From Lucifuga dentata (taxonomy: Eukaryota > Chordata > Actinopteri > Ophidiiformes > Bythitidae): a stretch of DNA of 64,000 nt. The stretch is from contig VXCM01003401.1 in the NCBI GenBank assembly GCA_014773175.1, forward strand, positions 24,757 through 88,756. Reading direction: 5' to 3'. Shown here piece by piece: positions 24,241 to 36,087 of this stretch; position 1 is the stretch's first letter, and the number at the start of each line of letters is the position of its first letter. A program made the translations under genes and the position numbers. A model generated the notes under the pieces. It was not told the DNA's origin. It worked only from the letters and a program-made list of their open reading frames with translations, and did no database searches.

Positions 24241-25605
24241 ATTTGTCTCCATATTAATACCTGAGGCTTTGGAATGGGATGTCAAATGGTCCCATACAGG
24301 TGTGATGATCAGGTGTCTTTAAGTTGATATTTCCATATAGGATGCATGTACACTTTGTTTGTACAATGAGATACATATTTAGTTTATGTGCATGCTGCAG
24401 TATCATTACATATGCAGGACCTGTGGTTAAATCTTCAGGCTGGAGTTCAGCAATCAGCAGGTCTACTTGTTACTGAAAACACTAACAAGAACTTAACATT
24501 AAATAGAGGGGATTATTTGTCAGGGGGTCCATAATAATTTAGTGATATGTGAATGAATAATACTGATAAGAGCTGATACCCGTGGCCTTTCAGACTGTGT
24601 TATTCTGCTTAAATGAATTATAAGTTATGCTGTGAAAACGGATTTAATTGAGACAGTTGACCTAATGAATAAACTGAAATTGATTTTTTTTTTTTTTAAC
24701 CATTAAGTGGTNAAAAAAAAAAAAAAAAGTCTTCACCTCTGTAAACACCAGGTCATGAGAAAGTTTGTTGGTAAAAATGCCCTCCGAGCAGCAAAAGCAG
24801 CAGGAAAAGCACAGAAAGGCAAAGCCAAAACATATAAATCAGCTCAGGAAGCTGCCAAATTTCCAAACTGCTGTTCCCATGTGAGAGCCAGCAGAAAATG
24901 AGCCTGTAAAAACCAGGGTTACATGTTGAGCTGTGAGGGGAGGAAGGGAAATTCTTTCAGCCGATGCCGCATTTGAATTTGCTTCGAGTGAAAACAAGGA
25001 GCATGTTCACGGTGACTCATTAGCCTGCGACCAGCAGACTCATTTCAAGTCTGGATAACAAAGGAAAATAATTTATTTGACTGTGTAGCGTGCTGTATAT
25101 CAAAAGCTGTCTGTGCAGGAGCTTTAATTAAAGGTGTAATAATTCAGCTTTTTTACTGCCCTGTAGTTCAAAATGACTGCGGTATATCAGGAATGGTTGA
25201 TAGGGTTGCTGATCAATGCCAATGACTCAACAATTACTCAATAGAAATTCTGCTTGCTTTCGGCCAATCAAGGCTTGAGTTTTCATTTCGGATCGCTATG
25301 TACGTTCAAGATGGGAGGCCGAGGGTGGACACCCCCCCCCAAGAGTNTTTCATTTCGGATCGCTATGTACGTTCAAGATGGGAGGCCGAGGGTGGACACC
25401 CCCCCCCAAGAGTCTAAAGTTGCATTGTTTGCTGACTTTTAAAGAGTTTCTTTTGTTTTCTAGAATCAAGAAGAAAATTGACATTTTATGGTTTTATTTT
25501 AGATTTTTTTTCCCCCAAATTCTTTTAAGTTGGATTTTTTTTTTTCTAGAATGAAGAACTTTCTTGAAAAATGATTTCAGAATCCAGAGAGTTGTAGATC
25601 TTCCC
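24241..25605. other. no gene seen; two assembly gaps
   Basis: A T run followed by an A run with a gap is at 24684-24728. Downstream of it, 24752-24901 is open and rich in lysine and alanine codons (repeated gca/aaa). This looks like low-complexity sequence, not a protein. A second gap lies at 25347. Confidence 0.4.
25281..25413. other. assembly gap with duplicated 66-bp flanks (N at 25347)
   Basis: Bases 25281-25346 recur exactly at 25348-25413, including the nine-C tract. This is read as an unmerged contig overlap. Confidence 0.9.
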
Positions 25606-25699
25606 TAAAGGAGCATATCTGTGAGTTTGCATGTTTGATTTTTAAACTTTTGCAATGTTTTCATGTGCAAAAATCACACAGATCCACTTCCACTCTTCC

Positions 25700-25978
25700 T
25701 TATTTTATTGAACCATTATTTAACCAGATAAAACTCACTGAGATTCAAAGTCTCTTTTCCAAAAGTGATCTGGCCAAGACAGCAGCACAATCAGAATAGT
25801 TGCAGTACAGATAAAATACCAGTTAAACATTTACAATATCAACATAAATCAAAATGAATAATTCAATGCAATAACTCACAATATGATCAATAACATAAAC
25901 ATTTCCCAAGATTACTCATTTCCTGTTCTTTTAAAACCGATCTGAGCTCACCAAGGGTGATAAGTTCAGACAGTCCTA
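25700..25978 (-). mobile_element. non-LTR fragment nested in family B
   Basis: The block contains ttaaccagataaaactcac, tgagattcaaagtctctttt and tctggccaagacagcagca, a signature common in fish non-LTR repeats. It interrupts family B between tccacttccactc and the ctgtaattgctgtgcac segment. No coding part is present, and the exact ends and clade are uncertain. Confidence 0.55.
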
Positions 25979-26402
25979 ACTCTGTCCTAACTCCCTGGCT
26001 GTAATTGCTGTGCACACAGGTACTGTATCATTAATGCCCCCTCCCAAGAAGCCCACTCTGTCCTGATTGGCCAGCTGGCAACACATACACATCCTGCAAA
26101 ACACAGACGCTGTTCAAACACTTGCTTGCTATCCTGGAACCTTGTGCTTTGTAATTCAAATGTGCTACATGTTGACAAATTTATACGAACATCAACTTAG
26201 TGTATATACACGAGTATAAGCTGAGTTTTTATTACCAAATGTCACAACGCAAATCGGGGGGGNAATATTACCCATTACCACTACCCATGGAAAATAGTTT
26301 AAATCATACCTTAGAATGAGATATTTCCTTACAAATCTTCTTATCAGCACATTTTGCAGTGCCCAGTAAGCGCTGTTGTGATTGGTCAAAGACAAAAGAA
26401 TG

Positions 26403-26428
26403 GGCCAATCAGAGATGACCTTATAAAA
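26403..26428 (+). promoter_or_regulatory. CCAAT and TATA motifs of the family D element
   Basis: ggccaatcag at 26403-26412 is followed about 10 bp later by ttataaaa (26421-26428), 104 bp upstream of the ATG at 26532. The arrangement fits a transposon-internal promoter. Activity is unknown. Confidence 0.4.
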
Positions 26429-26531
26429 GTGCTGTTTCATATTCCGGTACGGTACCGTATTTTGGTAGTCTTGTTCAACATCATGTTTTGTGTTTTATTA
26501 GCAAGAAGCTTTAGATAAGATACAACACAGA

Positions 26532-26768
26532 ATGGAAACGACACAGACTCAGAAGAGGAAAAGAGCATCGTATAAGGCTGGTTTAAGACACGTTACACAG
26601 AGTTGGACTGGAATGAACTGTTTGGCGATTCAGACAAGGAAGAGGAGTCCGGAAAAGTTCATGTCAGCTAATGTCAGTTACGGTAATCAGCTGTTTACCG
26701 GTACTGGTACGTGGATTATTTTCAGAAAATCACAGGAATACTATGACAATACCCAGAAAAACAGGTAA
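26532..26768 (+). pseudogene. pogo-like transposase N-terminal remnant
   Basis: The frame starts METTQTQKRKRASYKAG. A basic KRKR-x-SY start followed by an alpha-helical DNA-binding segment is typical of the N-terminus of pogo/POGK-type transposases. After about residue 20 the resemblance fades, and the full frame is only 78 codons, against roughly 450-600 for an intact transposase. No DDE catalytic region exists before the right terminus. The frame sits inside family D, downstream of CCAAT and TATA motifs, and the 33703 copy lacks it. I regard it as a dead 5' coding end left by internal deletion. A chance resemblance cannot be excluded. Confidence 0.4.
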
Positions 26769-27381
26769 TTTGCTAAACAAATAAATTGATGGAACAACAT
26801 CAGGGGGTCGGCTTATATATGGATTTCTTTAAAAATCTAAATTTGCAGGTCAAAATCAGAGGGTGGGCTTATACACGAGATTGGCTTATACTCAAGTACT
26901 GTATATACAGTATGATAATATTTTTTAACTTTGGCAAAGTTCGACACACGTACCTCCTGCTTTATTAAACTTTAAAAAACGGGAAATTTAAAAAAAAAAA
27001 AAAGAAAAAAAAACTTGTTGAAACAAATGGTTATTCAGGATAACAGACCTCACTGTGATTTTGATGAGAAATATTTTTCTTCCAAATTACACCTGCTGAC
27101 TTTCATTTTCCACATCGAAGGCCAAAGCAAACCCAATCCCATTTCACTTGAAGTCTCAGCAGCAGATATCTTTAATGAAAGTTTACAAACTTTAGCTTAT
27201 CTGTTGGTACTTACAAGGGTAATTTTGTCTTTATAAATTATGCAAACTGCACTGTGCTGGTTTATTTAATTGCATAGCCTGAGTTAATGAGTTGTGATAA
27301 AAGTGTTTAGGAAGTTATACAAGTATGTTCCAGCCAACAGCCTGTTTGAACATCTGGCATGGAAAACAGCTTTGGCTTTGC

Positions 27382-27963
27382 TTAAAGGAGCAACCCTGTG
27401 ATTTTTGCATATTTGAACCCAATAAATACAACCGTCATACATTACTGCTAACCATTTTCCAAAAACATACGACTGGAGTGGTACATTTTAGAATTGTTTT
27501 TCCTACCTTCCAGACTGCCATTGGTTTGTTTATTCTATCATGCTATAAAAATCAACTTGTAGAGACTTGAAACATGCTTGAGATACATAATCCATCACAG
27601 TGAACAAAACACCATTCTTATTTTTCTTGACATTACTTAATTTAACTGGTCCAGCACTGAGCCACACAAGAAAATGTATATCTCCTCCAGGGAATATAGT
27701 CCCAGGAGAAGACGGCTTTAACCAAGAAAAGAAAATGGCTGTGGCTTCTAGAATTGGGTGTTACTGTTAGGAGCAAAACAATGAATTTTAAGGTGGGTGC
27801 ATCACCTGAACATTTGATTTTGAAAGATTAGGAGTTTTGGCAAAATAACACAATAACTAAAATTCAGTTTTAATTTTTTGGAAAATGGTTTTAGCAACAT
27901 AACATCTATGCGGGTAGTATTTATTGGGCTCAAACCTGCAAAACCATTGGTATGATCTTTTAA
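27382..27963 (+). mobile_element. family A (A1) element, uninterrupted
   Basis: TTAAAGGAGCAACCCTGTG forms the left end and TGGTATGATCTTTTAA the right. The markers ctaccttccagactgccatt (about 27505) and ccagggaatatagtcccagg (about 27690) set the plus orientation. Length is 582 bp. It is the only A1 copy without a nested insertion, and it gives the clean A1 sequence against which the broken ones can be read. Confidence 0.9.
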
Positions 27964-28714
27964 GGAAAAAAAAAACAGTGCTGGTATTATTTTAGTAACG
28001 TTGATCTGATTTCCTTTAATCAGCTGAAAGCTGTTAGGCTGTGATGACGGCTGATCTTTGCTGTTTTCTCCTGTCGTTTGGCTCTGTTTGGATGCAGCTG
28101 TCAGTGCACCTTTTCCTGTTCTGCGACTGATGACAATCTCTGATTTAATGACACGTCTGATGATAAAACACTTTCTTTCCACTGCAGCAGGCTGTAATTA
28201 GCCAGGAGTGACTGAAAGTTTCCCCATTGTGTTATGAAAAGCACAATTGTAGTTATTTTTGCTTCAGCAGTTTCTGCATCATTTCCTCATCCCTGCAGGC
28301 CCCTTCCTTGCTCGCAGTGATCTTCCTCCTCCTCCTCCTCCTGCATTACAGAGCATCCGCTGATTGTCTAACTCAAAAGTATCGATTATTACTGGAGCGT
28401 GAAGTGCACACTTATTTTTTGGGACATCAAGACATACAACCCACTGCTTTATAATAGTCTTTGGTCATTAATTTCTTTTTTAACCCCTCTGGAATAAAGC
28501 AGTATTTGAATTTGAATAAAAATTTATAAATTCAAAAATATTTGAATCCAGACTGACTGATTGATTGCAATCACAGGCAGTTTTTCTCTGGATTCAAGAT
28601 TTTTTTTTTAATAGCTTTTTTTTGTGGGAAAAAAAAAAAAAAATCTAAACTATTTTTCTAAATGTGTGTAAAAATTTTCTAAAATCTTTTTTTTCAGAAT
28701 CACTTATCCAGTCA

Positions 28715-28715
<1 letters not shown>

Positions 28716-28764
<49 letters not shown>
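28716..28764. repeat. (TTA)n microsatellite
   Basis: About 16 uninterrupted TTA units. Confidence 0.95.
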
Positions 28765-28765
<1 letters not shown>

Positions 28766-31700
28766 CTCTGGATTTCTAGCATTTTTTGTAGTTTCTTTTT
28801 GTTAGTATTCCCCTTTTTAGATAGTATTTTTTTTAAATTTATGTTTCTACAATTACACATTTTCAGAAGCCAGAATTTATAGTTCTTAGTATTCTTGCAG
28901 TGCTAAGTTGTATGTGGAAACAAAAGTCAAACTGAATGAAAAATAAAGCTGCAAACATGATTTCAGAGGGTTAATTGTCATGTTGAATTTATTCGCTCTG
29001 AAAGATGCCAAACCAATTAACACTTTAGAGATGATGTTTTAAAGTTATTTCAGAGCCGTATAGAACAAACGTACCAAACCCCTTAAGATGAAGCGGTCAG
29101 CTTGTGACCCCTAAGTCAAAAGGGTCACTAACACCTTGTTTTATTTGAAGAATCTGTTGAAGCCTGAAGATGTTTTGTTAAAAAATTAACGAGAAAAAGG
29201 CAAAGACAAGAGAAAAATGTGAAACATAAGGGATTTTGTTCCACAGAAATACTTTTCTTTTCTTTTAGCTGTTCTTTTAATCATTTTGCTATCCTTCAGA
29301 TTTATAATCCAACCCTCTAGGGGTCTGGCTGACCTTAAGAAGACCCCTAACGTGAGTATCCCATGTCATGGGATCCTTACATAAGGCAATGCTGCTCTGC
29401 TGTCTTCCTTGAACAAGACACTAAAGCCCTGGCAGCACTTGGCTGCTTTTCTAGCTAACCCTGACCTCTGACCTCTCTGTGGAGAGGAGGAGGAGAGCTC
29501 ACAATCATTTCTACTTTCCTGCACCACTGGCATTTCAAATGATGTTATTATAAGCTCATTCACAGCTGTATGCGATAGGCTGCCATGTTTTTCAACTTAA
29601 GATGTATCACGATGGCAGTGCTTTCTCAAACACAGTGACCAAACTTCAGGGCAAATACGATCTGTCAAAGAAATGGTCTATTTGAAGACTGAATCTTTGG
29701 CATCTTGACATGCTTTTGTTTCAGAAAAACCTCATCCAGCTTGCACAGCTGTCCAAACCGCAGCCGACAAGTCTGAGGTCTGAATACCAACATGCTGGTT
29801 TGGTGGTTAAATCCTCTTTGCATGGACTTATCTCAGCTCTGGGTTGCAGCCTTACGCGAGTCGTGTTGCAATGTGATTTTAAAAATGTAGGTTTGGGGAC
29901 AACAAATCACTGGCCACCGCAATTCCTGATATACCCAGACTTTCGGAAACATTGGTTATGCATAAACCCAACTAGCAGAAATATCAGTGAATTTTCTGAT
30001 CATTTTAATCTTATTCTCCCACATCAACATCTAAACTTTCAATACAGCATCATAAATATGTATCCTGCAGCCTCGACTTCCCAGGGACTTTGTTTTTTGC
30101 AGTCTGGGTTCTGGTTCACTGAACAGGTCCATAGGTGTGTGAAAATTAGTAGTATCTGTGAAATATGCAATACCAAATTAGCATAATAACTTCAGTGGCT
30201 CTCACCAATGACACAAATCACAACAAGGAGACTGTAATCTCACCCCTGTCATGGCAATCACCGCCACAGTAAATTCCTGATCAATTCTAATTAACAGGAT
30301 GTGGAGTTTTCTGGACGCTTTGCAGTCACAGTTGTGATTTATGAGTAAGCTTCCCTGTGTTTTCCCGTTCTGCCTGAGCTGTTATTTGGCTGTTATTAAG
30401 TATGAAATTCATGATGGAATACCTCATAGGACTTTCACTGCCCATAAAGCAGCTGGCTCCAAAAAGTTGGGAAGAGTCCTTGTGAGATAAACAGAAAACA
30501 GCAAGTTGGCATCAAACTTTCTAAAAAAGCCGTTTCAAATGTGTTCCTTTGTAGTTTTTCACACTTTATCATTGTAATGTTTTCTCTTGTTCGGATGAAA
30601 TCAGCATATTATTGACCAGGTTGTCATTTGGAAAAAATACATAGTGAACTAGGTCTAAAAAGAAGTAAAATGCCCCCCCCCCANAAAAAAAAAAAAAAAA
30701 AAAAATCCATGGAAATTTGCTAAATCCATCGACTGTGTTATAAACACCTCTGAAAATGGAAAGCTGGTAAATGCGTGGGCTTTGTGTACACTTCCATGTA
30801 TGTCAAGAACAGGCATCTCATCATTCAAGCAAACCTTAATGTGTGTCTTACTATTGTTTTAGGATTGGTTCGTAGAAAAACATGAAGGTTTTGGAAGAAA
30901 ATCTTGCTTTTGTGAAGTATCTTGTAGCAAACAGGGACATGTCCTGGACCACTGCCATCAGAGCCTCCTCCAACAACGAATAACCTAGCAGACAAACCAT
31001 GTGGGAGGAGAGCAGAGACAGCTTTGCAGGAAGAGCCTTTGTCTTGTACTGTACTTGCATGTGCTCATCTGTTTCAAAGACACCCACACTGTTAAGGGAA
31101 AGTGCTGCGAAAGCCCCAGAAGTCCGATCCTCTCCCGCCGGTGTTAAAGTGTCAACATTTGAAATGCATGGAACATTTGGAAAAGGCAAATTGAAACACA
31201 AGAAATTCACAGCTAGAAAATCTTGGAGACGAAAAACCCCAAGACCCCTGTCATCTTAAATTTTCTGCAGCACACTAATTCCTTAGTCTTTATCGACCGT
31301 ATGGGTGAACAGCAGCCCCAACCTGAGACAGCTACGTGAATTATAAACTTCAAATGCCCATGTGCCTGACAAAGGACATCATTCAAAGTATAAAAACAAG
31401 ACTGCAGGTGTTTGCTGAAAGCGCGGTGCGAACTCTCAAGTTTTAGACAGAGATTAATGTAGAAGTTTTGCAGTCATTGCTTGCTCCTCACTTCTGTTAC
31501 CTGCTGTCATTCCATCCTACAACCTTGTTTTTTTAAATAAGTGCTACATTCTCCAAAGTGCAGCAGTGATCCTCTGCTTTCCAATGTAAAGTTATTTTTT
31601 TCATGAAGGAAGTGGCAAAAATCTGAAATAAAATCTTTTTTTTTTTTTTCCTGTAGCAGCAAAACATGACCCAGTGTTCTTGCATTTAACTAGCTACATT

Positions 31701-31776
31701 TCCATTAAAACTAAGTGAAGTTGCTTCTTGTAGTACTTTCTTCAAATTTGATGGGTTTGTGAAGTTATAAAGTTAG

Positions 31777-31911
31777 TATAATTAAATTTCTATCATCTGA
31801 ACACTAAATCCTTCCAGAAATGGAAGGATTACAAATGCCAGGGNTATAATTAAATTTCTATCATCTGAACACTAAATCCTTCCAGAAATGGAAGGATTAC
31901 AAATGCCAGGG
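31777..31911. other. assembly gap with duplicated 67-bp flanks (N at 31844)
   Basis: Bases 31777-31843 recur exactly at 31845-31911. The block also contains the small inverted pair aatccttcca/tggaaggatt, a plausible reason for the contig break. Confidence 0.9.
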
Positions 31912-32584
31912 GTGAATAAGTCCATAATTGCCAGCTGTTTCTCTGTGCCACCCTTTATCTTTTTAGAATCGATTTTTCATCTAAGCGCCAAGAAAATTAT
32001 GAAAGAAAAAAAATGATGTTTGCTTAGTTTAAGTTAATTTTAATTAATATTGTATTGTGCAGTGCAAAGGCCACCGGCCGGCTCACCAATGGCTGCGGCC
32101 CACAGCCCACAGAAAAGTCCCGCCTCTCCCAGTGGCCAATCCAACCCCTGGTTACAAGACACGTTTACACATAAACTTAACATTTCCAGTTCCAGCTACT
32201 AGCACATAGAAACATCTTTCATTGACACAGTTCACATTTTCCTCAGTGTCCATGGTTTGTCCAAATATCTGCAAATGAAAAAATTATTTATTTCACATAG
32301 ATTTTTAGAAATATTGTCATCATTCCTCAAAACATAATTACTTCCGTCACAGTTTAAATTGTTAAATAAGAAATGTTGTTGTTCCTCATCCTTGCTACTG
32401 CCATTTGCTGAATTGTGCTGACAGAACATATCTAGGGTTTATCGAAGAGTCTTGAAGCCGGCAATCTCCAGGTCCAAACATAAATTCAGGACCTACAGGT
32501 GCTATACTAATGAACTTACTGCATAAAACATGAGCAATGTGCATTAAGAACCTGAAAGTCCTGGAATAACACCACCAAATGTAC

Positions 32585-33043
32585 TTAAAGGATTATACTG
32601 GCCATTTTGCATGTTTGAGCCTAATATATTCAATTTTCATAAACTTAAGGTTACTGACAACCATTTCCCAAAGGATAAAACTGTATTTCAGCTTTCCTGA
32701 TATTTTACAACATCTCTTAATCTTTCAAAATCAAATATTCAAGCGATACACCCACCTTGAAAATCGATCACGGTTATTTAAATTTTTCGATAAACACAGG
32801 TCTTTTTTTGGGACTATATTTCCTGGTGGAGACATACATTCACTCCACACTTTTTTTTTATTGTGCTAAATGCTAAAATTACGAACTTCAAAAAAAAGCC
32901 TGAATATACTGTAGGTGTTGTAAAACATTTTTAATTCATCATTCCAGTAGTATGCTTTGGAAAATGATTGTCAGTCATGTTACATGTATGAAAATTTAAT
33001 ATATTAGGCTCAAACATGCAAAATGGCCAATATGGTCCTTTAA
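32585..33043 (-). mobile_element. family A (A2) element with internal deletion
   Basis: The ends are TTAAAGGATTATACTGG and CAATATGGTCCTTTAA with good inverted repeats. The gggactatatttcctggtgg marker is near 32810. About 120 bp between tactgtaggtgttg and tttttaattcatc are missing relative to 19360, including the family's tctggaaggt segment, so the copy is 459 bp. Confidence 0.9.
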
Positions 33044-33702
33044 CAAAAAATATATGATTGTTGATCAACAACAGCAGCAGCATATGGGAGGACATATACA
33101 GATGATAACACCAAAAGTTCCATTGACACGCCACATTATTCATATGCCAAACTCACCCTTCTTTAAACTGGACTCTGCTCCCAACTGAAACCAGGTCAAT
33201 GAGCCCCAAGTGGAGTCAAGACCAATATACTATTACACCTAATAACTGGGTGTGACAGATGCTCTTGGAGCCAAATCTCTACAAGAGGGTGCCATTATGC
33301 ATTATAAAATGTTCTCAGCTGCAGATGACAAACTGCAACGCAAAGATGATAAATGAAACCAGCAAAAAACCCAACCATCATTAACAGCCACCAAATCCAC
33401 ACTGGATCCCGGACTTGCCTGAAGACCCATCAGACAGTCCTTCCTCATGATGAATAAATTAAGAACATTCAAGAACATTTATCTACTTGAAAGTCTGGCT
33501 TGTTATTGTTTAGACCTCAAGTACCAGTGCTCTTTAAAGCCATAGTAATGATGTCGGTAATGGATATGGCAATACCAGCCAACTACTATTCCAATTCTGC
33601 TCACATCTGGTTCCTTCTCTAATTCTCTCTATGTATTCCTGTCCTTACCTCCTCAGAGTTAGTTCTGGTAGGGGACAAGTGGTTGTGAGGGAGAAGAGAA
33701 AT
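33044..33702. other. no gene seen
   Basis: Unassigned sequence between family A and family D. Nothing coding was found. Confidence 0.4.
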
Positions 33703-34182
33703 ACCATATATACTTGAATATAAGCCACATTTTTATTACCAAATTTCATAAAGAAAACCGGGGGGGTCGGCTTATATACAAGAAATTCAAATTTGATCCC
33801 AGAGAACAAAATTTCCAGCAGTGGAAATACTACCCATTACCAGTACCCATGGAAAATAGTTTAAATTATACCTTAGAATGAGATATTTCCTGACTAAACA
33901 TCTTATCCAGCACATTTTGTGGTGGCCATTTGCAGAGACCAGTAAGTGCTGTTGTGATTGGTCAGTTACAGTAATCAGCTGCTGAAATAAATATCATGTT
34001 TACCAGTACATGGATTATTTTCAGAAAATCACATGAATACTATGCCAACGCCCATAAAAACAGGTAATTTGCTAAACAAATAAATTGATGGAACAACATC
34101 AGGGGGTCTGCTTATATACAGGTTTCTTTTAAAATCTAAATTTGGTGAGCTTATACATGAAATCGGCTTAAAACCTCATATT
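33703..34182 (+). mobile_element. family D element, shorter copy
   Basis: It shares accatatatacttgaatataagcc-type ends and the blocks cccatggaaaatagttta, agaatgagatatttcct, gtgctgttgtgattggtca and ttgctaaacaaataaattga with 26201-26909, in the same order and orientation. The promoter and transposase-start region is deleted. It is 480 bp long. Confidence 0.7.
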
Positions 34183-35520
34183 TGGTTGTTAATCAAATTT
34201 AAGCCATTGCCTCTGGAGTTGATATTTTGAAGAAAAAAAATAGCATGTTGCAGATATTTTTGGCTCCATATTTATCTTTTGTCTTTTGCTGCTCTTCCTC
34301 TCCTATGGCTCAGTAGTTTTGTTTGAATGCTGATTTCTGCTGCCAAACAAAAGACAGCATGCCACTATGACTCAGTCTGTTCTGGACTGCTCATACGAAG
34401 ACGCTTCACGCTCATTATTCTGAATTCTCGAATTTCTCGCTGCAGCCTCTTTTGCTAAACAAACAGTCCAATTTACTGCAAAGACCCGAGCTAACAAGAG
34501 GTGATTTACGGATAGAGCAACTCCCCACCCACCTCCTCCTCCACACAACGCACACATTTGCATGCATGCAAATCCACAAACACACCCATGCAGTCTACGC
34601 AGGTTCAAAATTCAAAGTATTTAAAGTTGCAAACACTCAGATGTACTGAATGTAAATGGATTTGTGGGACTTAAGTGTTTTATGAGAATGAGACAGCTTT
34701 GGCTGTGCTGAATTTCAATTGCATAAGTTATAATCCATGTATTTACATTCTAAACAGCATAAACATGGTGAAATCCTGGCAGATATACCCTGTTGAATAT
34801 GTATATGTTGCATATATAACTACAGATATCATCCCTGATAACACGTCTACTATTTGGGGAAAAGTACCATTTACTTATTCAAAACAGTGCCTCTGAGGAG
34901 TTTAATTTTGAAGAAACTTTACTTCTACACCTCTACATTTTTAAGTTGGCATATGGAGCATAAGCTTTCTCTCCAAATTAAAAACTGTGAGTGAAGCCAG
35001 ATGCTAGGCTGACTGAAAATTGAGACAGACATCACCCTGAATGGGGGAAATGGTGGAACCTGCTGAGTTCTGCAGGGAAATGGCTATGAAGGTAAATTAC
35101 TGCTGATTTACACCTCATGCCAGCTCCCAGAAGGAAGTGGAAGCTGTAATGCTCACGTGGTAGAAATTGGTGAAGGTGGATGGGAATGACTGACCATGTG
35201 GCAGCCGTCCAGATCCCTTTCTGAGAACTCAAGCAGCAAAACAGACAGGAGCAGATGGGAGGTTTGTTTAAAAAATAAAAAAAATAAAAATAAAACAAAG
35301 AATAAGGCAACGGAACATTTATTTAATGAGGTAGTAAAGGTTTTAAGCTTCCTACTCATTGGTTGGCATTTATTGTACAGAGATAATGGAGATGGATAAA
35401 TTGCTGCCACTGCCATCTTGCTAATGACTTGCTGGGTGGTTTTATAATTAAAATGGTATCTGAGGTGCTGTTGTGCAATTAAGCGCTATTAGGTAAATGC
35501 TGAGATGTTACTGGGTGGTT
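34183..35520. other. no gene seen
   Basis: Mixed sequence with an A-rich tract (35268-35300). Short frames on both strands overlap one another and show no domain. Confidence 0.4.
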
Positions 35521-36087
35521 GCTAGGCCTTTGGTAGGTGGTTAATAAGTGATATGGTGTTCTCGGTGATTGCAATTGTTGTTGTTCCAATATATTTGCTA
35601 GGTTTGCGTGGCATTAGTTAGATGATTTCTTTAATTGGTTGCCAAGTGTTTGTTAAGGTGTTACTAGGTGGTTTGGTGCATCTTATCTTGAATAATGACT
35701 GCAGGTATGTTCCAAAGCTCACTTGTACTGATCCCTTTCCGCTGAAGATGCAAGGGAAAGAGAAAAGGTCAGAGGAATTGAGGTAACACAATGAATTGCT
35801 AGGCCTTTGGTAGGTGGTTGATAAGTGATATGGTGTTCTCAGTGATTACAATTGTGGTCCAATATATTTGCTAGGGTTTGCGAGACATTCCTTAGATGAT
35901 TTTTAGTTGGTTGCTAAGTGCTTGTTAGGGTGTTACTAGGTGGTTTGGTGCATCTTATCTTGAATAATGGCTGCGGGTATGTTCCAAAGGTCTTATTTCC
36001 TCATTTGACTCACTTGTACTAATCTCCTTCCCCTGAAGATGCAAGGGCAAGAGACAAGGTCAGAGGAATTGAGATAACGTGATCAAT
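35521..36087. repeat. two-unit direct tandem duplication, period 277 bp
   Basis: Unit 1 (35521-35797) and unit 2 (35798-36087) both start gctaggcctttggtaggtgg. They share gtgatatggtgttctc, ggtggtttggtgcatcttat, ggtatgttccaaag, gatgcaaggg and ggtcagaggaattgag in order. Unit 2 has an extra block before cacttgtact. Inside each unit smaller ggtggttgctagg-like motifs recur, typical of a fish minisatellite that was later duplicated as a block. No N lies at the junction, so it is not the assembly artefact seen elsewhere. Confidence 0.88.

Larger units (their letters stand above)
26201..26909 (+). mobile_element. family D element (TGTATATACA ends), pogo-like remnant
   Basis: Both ends read TGTATATACA and are followed inward by versions of c-gagtataagc, giving imperfect inverted repeats; a further inverted segment contains gcttata and gggtcgg. 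It lies inside family B and matches 33703-34182. Unlike that copy, it still holds a CCAAT motif, a TATA box and the start of a transposase-like frame (26532-26768). It is probably an internally deleted pogo/Tc1-mariner-type transposon. A gap N is at 26263. Confidence 0.65.
25606..26990 (-). mobile_element. family B element with two nested insertions
   Basis: It begins taaaggagcatatctgtgag and carries ttttcatgtgcaaaaatc, ctgattggcc, gctgttcaaacacttgc and aattcaaatgtgctacatg, all family B markers in reverse order. After the family D element the B sequence resumes at 26925 with aactttggcaaagttcgacac. A LINE/SINE 3' fragment (25700-25978) and family D (26201-26909) interrupt it. The last 50 bases are degraded, so the right end is approximate. 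Confidence 0.65.
27964..32584. other. long stretch without gene
   Basis: Contents are a cctcct run (28325-28345), the ATT microsatellite at 28716, A/T runs, a C/A gap at 30684 and a duplicated gap at 31844. A plus-strand frame of 158 codons at 29710-30186 and paired opposite-strand frames at 30851-31259 show no domain, signal peptide or splice context and are judged spurious. Confidence 0.45.

Noticed and set aside
24752..24901. Lysine/alanine-rich frame resembling a basic nuclear protein
   Set aside because: It is driven by repeated gca/aaa triplets next to a poly-A gap, so it is low complexity.
27802..28182. 126-codon minus-strand frame
   Set aside because: It largely overlaps the inverted repeat of a family A element, so it is transposon sequence by position.
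29710..30186. 158-codon open frame, the longest in the window
   Set aside because: No domain, signal peptide, codon bias or splice context is apparent. A single frame of this length is expected by chance in 64 kb read in six frames.
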